A DNA stretch of 64,000 bases from JANQSS01 sp965249735 (GTDB lineage Bacteria; Bacteroidota; Bacteroidia; Chitinophagales; Saprospiraceae). Of the stretch, positions 1-10,520 are shown one piece after another (position 1 is the stretch's first letter; the number at the start of each line of letters is the position of its first letter). Location: assembly GCA_965249735.1 (NCBI GenBank), contig CBDFMS010000025.1, positions 744,001-808,000 on the forward strand, in the 5' to 3' direction. The translations under genes and the position numbers were made by a program. The notes below the pieces were generated by a model. That model made no database searches. It was not told where the DNA came from and was given only the letters and a program-made list of their open reading frames with translations.

Positions 1-2352
1 CCACTAACCAATGATACACCTGGTTCTACACCATTAGATCCTGCCAGCGTAGATACGATACCAGGCGAGGGACCAACAAATGGAACCGTGGTGGTGAATG
101 GAGATGGAACGGTAGATTATATACCTGATCCGAACTTTGCAGGCGTAGACAGCTTCATGTATGTAGTCTGTGATAGTACACAGCCTGTGGCCTTGTGTGA
201 TACGGCAACAGTTGTAATCACGGTTACGGCCGATCCACCTATAGCGGTAGATGACGTAACGACGACGCCATTAAATACCCTGGTAGTGACGACGCCATTA
301 GATAATGATAGTCAGGGCACGAATCCATTGGATCCGGGCAGTGTAGAAATCATAACAGGCGAAGGACCATTGAACGGAAGTGTGGTTGTAAATGCAAACG
401 GCACGGTCGACTATACACCGGATAATTTCTTCTCAGGCGTAGACAGCTTCATGTATGTGATATGTGACAGCACACAGCCAACAGCACTTTGTGATACGGC
501 GACAGTCGTGATTACGATCACGGCAGTTGGACCGGTAGCAGTAGATGATGTGACAACGACACCGTCGAATACACCGGTGACGACGACACCACTGACCAAT
601 GATACACCTGGTTCTACACCATTAGATCCTGCCAGCGTAGATACGATACCAGGCGAGGGACCAACAAATGGAACCGTGGTGGTGAATGGAGATGGAACGG
701 TAGATTATATACCTGATCCGAACTTTGCAGGCGTAGACAGCTTCATGTATGTAGTCTGTGATAGTACACAGCCTGTGGCCTTGTGTGATACGGCTACCGT
801 GGTGATCACAGTAACAGCCGATCCACCTATAGCAGTGGATGACGTAACGACGACGCCATTAAATACCCTGGTAGTGACGACGCCATTAGATAATGATAGT
901 CAGGGCACGAATCCATTGGATCCGGGCAGTGTAGAAATCATAACAGGCGAAGGACCATTGAACGGAAGTGTAGTTGTAAATGCAAACGGCACGGTCGACT
1001 ATACACCGGATAATTTCTTCTCAGGCGTAGACAGCTTCATGTATGTGATATGTGACAGCACACAGCCAACAGCACTTTGTGATACGGCGACAGTCGTGAT
1101 TACGATCACGGCAGTTGGACCGGTAGCAGTAGATGATGTGACAACGACACCGTCGAATACACCGGTGACGACGACACCACTGACCAATGATACACCTGGT
1201 TCTACACCATTAGATCCTGCCAGCGTAGATACGATACCAGGCGAGGGACCAACAAATGGAACCGTGGTGGTGAATGGAGATGGAACGGTAGATTATATAC
1301 CTGATCCGAACTTTGCAGGCGTAGACAGCTTCATGTATGTAGTCTGTGATAGTACACAGCCTGTGGCCTTGTGTGATACGGCAACAGTTGTAATCACGGT
1401 TACGGCCGATCCACCTATAGCGGTAGATGACGTAACGACGACGCCATTAAATACCCTGGTAGTGACGACGCCATTAGATAATGATAGTCAGGGCACGAAT
1501 CCATTGGATCCGGGCAGTGTAGAAATCATAACAGGCGAAGGACCATTGAACGGAAGTGTGGTTGTAAATGCAAACGGCACGGTCGACTATACACCGGATA
1601 ATTTCTTCTCAGGCGTAGACAGCTTCATGTATGTGATATGTGACAGCACACAGCCAACAGCACTTTGTGATACGGCGACAGTCGTGATTACGATCACGGC
1701 AGTTGGACCGGTAGCAGTAGATGATGTGACAACGACACCGTCGAATACACCGGTGACGACGACACCACTGACCAATGATACACCTGGTTCTACACCATTA
1801 GATCCTGCCAGCGTAGATACGATACCAGGCGAGGGACCAACAAATGGAACCGTGGTGGTGAATGGAGATGGAACGGTAGATTATATACCTGATCCGAACT
1901 TTGCAGGCGTAGACAGCTTCATGTATGTAGTCTGTGATAGTACACAGCCTGTGGCCTTGTGTGATACGGCTACCGTGGTGATCACAGTAACAGCCGATCC
2001 ACCTATAGCAGTGGATGACGTAACGACGACGCCATTAAATACCCTGGTAGTGACGACGCCATTAGATAATGATAGTCAGGGCACGAATCCATTGGATCCG
2101 GGCAGTGTAGAAATCATAACAGGCGAAGGCCCGGTTAACGGAAGTGTAGTAGTGAATGCAAACGGCACGGTTGACTATACACCGGATAATTTCTTCTCAG
2201 GCGTAGACAGCTTCATGTATGTGATATGTGACAGCACACAGCCAACAGCACTTTGTGATACGGCGACAGTCGTGATTACGATCACGGCAGTTGGACCGGT
2301 AGCAGTAGATGATGTGACAACGACACCGTCGAATACACCGGTGACGACGACA
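1..2352 (+). repeat. Higher-order 1176-bp super-repeat (4 units), two copies
   Basis: Bases 1-1176 and 1177-2352 match almost base for base. Synonymous markers show that the period is four units, not two. The strand before the PPIAVDD segment is spelled acggcaacagttgtaatc near 199 and 1380, but acggctaccgtggtgatc near 790 and 1967. The few differences in the last copy (for example an L-to-V change near 2130) postdate the duplication. Confidence 0.85.
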
Positions 2353-5300
2353 CCACTGACCAATGATACACCTGGTTCTACACCATTAAATCCTGCCAGC
2401 GTAGATACGATACCAGGCGAGGGACCAACAAATGGAACCGTAGTGGTGAATGGAGATGGAACGGTAGATTATATACCTGATCCGAACTTTGCAGGGGTAG
2501 ACAGCTTCATGTATGTAGTCTGTGACAGCACACAGCCAGTAGCTTTATGTGACACGGCAACAGTTGTAATCACGGTTACGGCCGATCCACCGATAGCGGT
2601 AGATGACGTAACGACGACACCATTGAATGTTCCGGTGTTGACATTACCATTAGATAATGACAATCAAGGCACGAATCCATTGGATCCGGGCAGTGTAGAA
2701 ATCATAACAGGTGAAGGCCCATTGAACGGAAGTGTAGTTGTAAATGCGAATGGCACGATCGACTATACGCCTGATAACAACTTCTCGGGAGTAGACAGCT
2801 TCATGTATGTGATATGTGACAGCACGCAACCAGTAGCATTATGCGATACGGCGACGGTAGTGATTACGATCACGGCAGGCCCACCGACAGCAGTAGATGA
2901 TGTGACAACGACACCATCGAATACACCGGTGACGACGACGCCACTGACAAATGATATTCCTGGCTCTACACCATTAGATCCAGCCAGTGTCGATACGATA
3001 CCGGGCGAGGGACCAGTAAATGGAACAGTAGTGGTAAATCCAAACGGAACGGTAGATTATACGCCTGATCCAAACTTTGCGGGAGTAGACAGCTTCATGT
3101 ACGTGGTATGTGACAGCACACAGCCTGTGGCCTTATGTGATACGGCAACAGTGGTAATCACGTTAACGGCCGATCCACCGATAGCGGTAGATGACGTAAC
3201 GACGACACCATTGAATGTACCGGTGTTGACATTACCATTGGATAATGACAATCAGGGCACGAATCCATTGGATCCGGGCAGTGTAGAAATCATAACAGGT
3301 GAAGGCCCGTTGAACGGAAGTGTAGTTGTAAATGCGAATGGCACGATCGACTATACACCTGATAACAACTTCTCGGGAGTAGACAGCTTCATGTATGTGA
3401 TATGTGACAGTACCCAGCCTGTAGCCTTGTGCGATACGGCGACGGTAGTGATTACAATCACGGCAGGCCCACCGGTAGCAGTAGATGATGTGACAACGAC
3501 GCCATCGAATACACCGGTGACGACGACGCCACTGACCAATGATATTCCTGGCTCTACACCATTAGATCCAGCCAGTGTCGATACGATACCGGGCGAAGGA
3601 CCAGTAAATGGAACAGTAGTGGTGAATCCAAATGGAACAGTAGATTATACGCCTGATCCGAACTTTGCAGGCGTGGATAGCTTCATGTACGTAGTATGTG
3701 ATAGTACGCAGCCTGTGGCCTTATGCGATACGGCAACAGTGGTAATCACGGTAACGGCTGATCCACCGATAGCGGTAGATGACGTAACGACGACACCATT
3801 GAATGTACCGGTGTTGACATTACCATTAGATAATGACAATCAGGGCACGAATCCATTGGATCCGGGCAGTGTAGAAATCATAACAGGTGAAGGCCCGTTG
3901 AACGGAAGTGTGGTTGTGAATGCCAACGGCACGATTGACTATACACCTGATAACAACTTCTCGGGAGTAGACAGCTTCATGTATGTGATATGTGACAGTA
4001 CCCAGCCTGTAGCCTTGTGCGATACGGCGACGGTAGTGATTACAATCACGGCAGGCCCACCGGTAGCAGTAGATGATGTGACAACGACACCATCGAATAC
4101 ACCGGTGACGACGACGCCACTGACAAATGATATTCCAGGCTCAACACCATTAGATCCAGCCAGTGTCGATACGATACCGGGCGAGGGACCAGTAAATGGA
4201 ACAGTAGTGGTGAATCCAAACGGAACGGTAGATTATACGCCTGATCCGAACTTTGCAGGAGTAGACAGCTTCATGTACGTAGTATGTGACAGCACGCAGC
4301 CTGTGGCCTTATGTGATACGGCAACAGTGGTAATCACGGTAACGGCTGATCCACCGATAGCGGTAGATGACGTAACGACGACACCATTGAATGTACCGGT
4401 GTTGACATTACCATTAGATAATGACAATCAGGGCACGAATCCATTGGATCCGGGCAGTGTAGAAATCATAACAGGTGAAGGCCCGTTGAACGGAAGTGTA
4501 GTTGTAAATGCGAATGGCACGATCGACTATACACCTGATAACAACTTCTCGGGAGTAGACAGCTTCATGTATGTAATATGTGACAGTACCCAGCCGGTAG
4601 CCTTGTGCGATACGGCGACGGTAGTGATTACGATCACGGCAGGCCCACCGGTAGCAGTAGATGATGTGACAACGACACCATCGAATACACCAGTGACGAC
4701 CACGCCACTGACCAATGATATTCCAGGCTCAACACCATTAGATCCAGCCAGTGTCGATACGATACCGGGCGAAGGACCAACAAATGGAACAGTAGTGGTG
4801 AATACAAACGGAACGGTAGATTATACGCCTGATCCGAACTTTGCAGGAGTAGACAGCTTCATGTACGTAGTATGTGATAGCACGCAGCCTGTGGCCTTAT
4901 GTGATACGGCAACAGTCGTGATCACGGTAACGGCCGATCCACCGATAGCGGTAGATGATGTCACGACGACACCATTGAATGTACCGGTGTTGACATTACC
5001 ATTAGATAATGACAATCAGGGCACGAATCCATTGGATCCGGGCAGTGTAGAAATCATAACAGGAGAAGGCCCGTTGAACGGAAGTGTAGTTGTAAATGCG
5101 AATGGCACGATCGACTATACACCTGATAACAACTTCTCCGGCGTAGACAGCTTCATGTATGTGATATGTGACAGTACCCAGCCTGTAGCCTTGTGCGATA
5201 CGGCGACGGTAGTGATTACGATCACGGCAGGCCCACCGACAGCAGTAGATGATGTGACAACGACACCATCGAATACACCGGTGACAACGACGCCACTGAC

Positions 5301-8300
5301 AAATGATATTCCTGGCTCTACACCATTAGATCCAGCCAGTGTCGATACGATACCGGGCGAAGGACCTGTAAATGGAACAGTAGTGGTGAATCCAAACGGA
5401 ACGGTAGATTATACGCCTGATCCGAACTTTGCAGGTGTGGATAGCTTCATGTACGTAGTATGTGATAGTACGCAGCCTGTGGCCTTATGTGATACGGCAA
5501 CAGTTGTAATCACGGTAACGGCTGATCCACCAATAGCAGTAGATGACGTAACGACGACACCATTGAATGTACCGGTGTTGACATTACCATTAGATAATGA
5601 CAATCAGGGCACGAATCCATTGGATCCGGGCAGTGTAGAAATCATAACAGGTGAAGAACCGTTGAACGGAAGTGTGGTTGTGAATGCCAACGGCACGATT
5701 GACTATACACCTGATAACAACTTTTCGGGAGTAGACAGCTTCATGTATGTAATATGTGACAGTACCCAGCCTGTAGCCTTGTGCGATACGGCGACGGTAG
5801 TGATTACGATCACGGCAGGCCCACCGACAGCAGTAGATGATGTGACAACGACGCCATCGAATACGCCGGTTGTTACGACGCCACTGACAAATGATATTCC
5901 AGGCTCTACACCATTAGATCCAGCCAGTGTCGATACGATACCGGGCGAGGGACCTGTAAATGGAACAGTAGTGGTGAATCCAAACGGAACGGTAGATTAT
6001 ACGCCTGATCCAAACTTTGCGGGAGTAGACAGCTTCATGTACGTGGTATGTGACAGCACACAGCCTGTGGCCTTATGTGATACGGCAACAGTGGTAATCA
6101 CGGTAACGGCCGATCCACCGATAGCGGTAGATGACGTAACGACGACACCATTGAATGTACCGGTGTTGACATTACCATTGGATAATGACAATCAGGGCAC
6201 AAATCCATTGGATCCGGGCAGTGTAGAAATCATAACAGGTGAAGGCCCGTTGAACGGAAGTGTAGTTGTAAATGCCAACGGCACGATTGACTATACACCT
6301 GATAACAACTTCTCGGGAGTAGACAGCTTCATGTATGTGATATGTGACAGTACCCAGCCTGTAGCCTTGTGCGATACGGCGACGGTAGTGATTACAATCA
6401 CGGCAGGCCCACCGGTAGCAGTAGATGATGTGACAACGACACCATCGAATACACCGGTGACGACGACGCCACTGACAAATGATATTCCAGGCTCAACACC
6501 ATTAGATCCAGCCAGTGTCGATACGATACCGGGCGAGGGACCAGTAAATGGAACAGTAGTGGTGAATCCAAACGGAACGGTAGATTATACGCCTGATCCG
6601 AACTTTGCAGGAGTAGACAGCTTCATGTACGTAGTATGTGACAGCACGCAGCCTGTGGCCTTATGTGATACGGCAACAGTGGTAATCACGGTAACGGCTG
6701 ATCCACCGATAGCGGTAGATGACGTAACGACGACACCATTGAATGTACCGGTGTTGACATTACCATTAGATAATGACAATCAGGGCACGAATCCATTGGA
6801 TCCGGGCAGTGTAGAAATCATAACAGGTGAAGGCCCGTTGAACGGAAGTGTAGTTGTAAATGCGAATGGCACGATCGACTATACACCTGATAACAACTTC
6901 TCGGGAGTAGACAGCTTCATGTATGTAATATGTGACAGTACCCAGCCGGTAGCCTTGTGCGATACGGCGACGGTAGTGATTACGATCACGGCAGGCCCAC
7001 CGGTAGCAGTAGATGATGTGACAACGACACCATCGAATACGCCGGTGACGACGACGCCACTGACCAATGATATTCCTGGCTCGACACCATTAGATCCAGC
7101 CAGTGTCGATACGATACCAGGCGAGGGACCAGTAAATGGAACAGTAGTGGTGAATACAAACGGAACGGTAGATTATACGCCTGATCCGAACTTTGCAGGA
7201 GTAGACAGCTTCATGTACGTAGTATGTGATAGTACACAGCCTGTGGCCCTATGTGACACGGCAACAGTGGTAATCACGGTAACGGCCGATCCACCGATAG
7301 CAGTAGATGATGTCACGACGACACCGTCGAATACACCGGTGACAACGGATCCATCAGACAATGACAATCAGGGTACGAATCCATTGGATCCGTCTAGTGT
7401 TGATACAATACCAGGCGAAGGCCCAACAAACGGAACTGTTGATGTGAATCCTGATGGAACGATTGATTACACACCGGATCCGAACTTCTCAGGAGTAGAC
7501 AGCTTTATGTACGTAATATGCGATAGTACACAGCCTGTACCACTATGTGATACGGCAACAGTGGTAATCACGGTAACGGCCGATCCACCGGTAGCAGTTG
7601 ATGATGTCACGACGACACCGTCAAATACACCGGTGACAACGGATCCATCTGATAATGACAATCCGGGTACGAATCCATTGGATCCGTCTAGTGTCGATAC
7701 GATACCAGGTGAAGGCCCAACAAACGGAACTGTTGATGTGAATCCTGATGGAACGATTGATTACACACCGGATCCGAACTTCTCAGGAGTAGACAGCTTC
7801 ATGTACGTAATATGTGATAGTACACAGCCTGTGGCCTTATGTGATACGGCAACAGTGGTAATCACGGTAACGGCCGATCCACCGGTAGCAGTTGATGATG
7901 TCACCACGACACCGTCAAATACACCGGTGACAACGGATCCATCAGATAATGACAATCCGGGTACGAATCCATTGGATCCGTCTAGTGTCGATACAATACC
8001 TGGTGAAGGTCCAACAAACGGAACTGTTGATGTGAATCCTGATGGAACGATTGATTACACACCGGATCCGAACTTCTCAGGAGTAGACAGCTTTATGTAC
8101 GTAATATGTGATAGTACACAGCCTGTACCACTATGTGATACGGCAACAGTGGTAATCACAGTAACGGCCGATCCACCGGTAGCAGTAGATGATGTGACAA
8201 CGACACCGTCAAATACACCGGTGACAACGGATCCATCAGATAATGACAATCCAGGTACGAATCCATTGGATCCTTCTAGTGTTGATACGATACCGGGTGA

Positions 8301-10520
8301 AGGCCCAACAAACGGAACTGTTGATGTGAATCCTGATGGAACGGTTGATTACACACCGGATCCGAACTTCTCAGGAGTAGACAGCTTTATGTACGTAATA
8401 TGCGATAGTACACAGCCTGTACCACTATGTGATACGGCAACAGTGGTAATCACAGTAACGGCCGATCCACCGGTAGCAGTTGATGACGTCACGACGACAC
8501 CGTCAAATACACCGGTGACAACGGATCCATCAGATAATGACAATCCGGGTACGAATCCATTGGATCCGTCTAGTGTTGATACAATACCGGGCGAAGGCCC
8601 AACAAACGGAACTGTTGATGTGAATCCTGATGGAACGATTGATTACACACCGGATCCGAACTTCTCAGGAGTAGACAGCTTTATGTACGTAATATGCGAT
8701 AGTACACAGCCTATACCACTATGTGATACGGCAACAGTGGTAATCACGGTAACGGCCGATCCACCGGTAGCAGTTGATGATGTCACGACGACACCGTCAA
8801 ATACACCAGTGACAACGGATCCATCTGATAATGACAATCCGGGTACGAATCCATTGGATCCGTCTAGTGTCGATACGATACCAGGTGAAGGCCCAACAAA
8901 CGGAACTGTTGATGTGAATCCTGATGGAACGATTGATTACACACCGGATCCGAACTTCTCAGGAGTAGACAGTTTCATGTACGTAATATGTGATAGTACA
9001 CAGCCTGTGGCCTTATGTGATACGGCAACAGTGGTAATCACGGTAACGGCCGATCCACCGGTAGCAGTAGATGATGTAACGACGACTCCATCGAATACCC
9101 CGGTGACGACAGATCCGTCAAACAATGATATTCCTGGAACGAATCCATTAGATCCGACTAGTGTGGATACCATATCTGGAAGTGGTCCTACAAATGGGGT
9201 AGTCTACATAGATGAAGATGATGGAACGATTGAATACACACCTGATCCGAATTTCTCAGGAATAGACAGTTTCATGTATGTTGTATGTGATAGTACAGAG
9301 CCGGAGCCATTATGTGATACGGCAACGGTAGTGATCACTGTTACGGCCGATCCACCGGTAGCAGTTGATGATGTCACGACGACACCATCAAATACGCCGG
9401 TGACAACGGATCCATCAGATAATGACAGTCCGGGTACGAATCCATTGGATCCGTCCAGTGTAGATACAATACCGGGTGAAGGCCCAACCAACGGAACGGT
9501 TGATGTGAATCCGGATGGAACGATTGACTACACACCTGATCCGAACTTCTCAGGAGCAGACAGCTTCATGTATGTAATATGTGATAGTACACAGCCAGAT
9601 CCTTTATGTGATATGGCGACGGTAGTTATTAATGTTACAGCGGATCCACCGATGGCAGTTGATGATGTAACGACGACACCGTCGAATACACCTGTGACAA
9701 CAGAACCGTTGGATAATGACAATCCGGGCACGAATCCATTGGATCCGGGCAGTGTAGATACAATGCCGGGTGAAGGCCCAACAAATGGAACGGTCGATGT
9801 GAATCCGGATGGAACGATTGATTATACACCAGATCCGAACTTCTCAGGTGTGGATAGCTTCATGTATGTAGTATGTGATAGCACCAAACCTGTGCCATTG
9901 TGTGATACGGCAACAGTAGTTATTAATGTTACGGCGGATCCACCAATGGCTGTTGACGATGTAACGACGACACCGTCAAATACACCTGTGACAACAGATC
10001 CGTCAGATAATGATATTCCTGGTACGAATCCATTGGATCCATCGAGTGTTGATACAATACCGGGAGAAGGCCCAACAAATGGGACCGTTGATGTGAATCC
10101 TGATGGAACGATTGATTACACACCGGATCCGAACTTTGCAGGAGTAGACAGCTTCATGTATGTAGTATGTGATAGCACGCAACCAGTACCGTTATGTGAT
10201 ACGGCTACGGTCGTGATAAATGTGACAGCAAATCCACCAGTAGCGGTAGACGATGTCACAACAACACCAACGAATTCTCCTGTGACAACGACACCATTAG
10301 GTAACGATACACCAGGTACGAATCCATTGGATCCTACCAGTGTGGATACAATACCTGGCGGCGGACCGACAAATGGAACTGTGGTTATAAATCCTGATGG
10401 AACAGTAGATTACACACCGGATACCGATTACACAGGTGTTGATAGCTTCACTTATGTGGTTTGCGATAGTACTCAACCTGTGGCTTTATGTGATACGGCA
10501 ACAGTGGTGATTACTATGAC
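1..10520 (+). repeat. In-frame tandem array, 294-bp unit (98 aa), ~36 copies
   Basis: The unit period is exactly 294 bp over most of the array; anchor points from 411 to 7173 are spaced by multiples of 294. One unit near 9204-9230 has one extra codon (VVYIDEDDGT in place of VDVNPDGT). Two alternating unit types (N-FSGVDSFMYVIC and NFAGVDSFMYVVC) give a 588-bp period up to about 7170. From 7170 onward the units are nearly one type (VDVNPDGTIDYTPD). The last units before the cap (9100-10520) are the most diverged. Confidence 0.95.

Noticed and set aside
411..10123. Evenly spaced antisense ORFs of 62-95 codons under the cadherin-like array
   Set aside because: They recur once per 294- or 588-bp unit and exist only because the repeated sense sequence lacks stops in that antisense frame; they have no independent start context.
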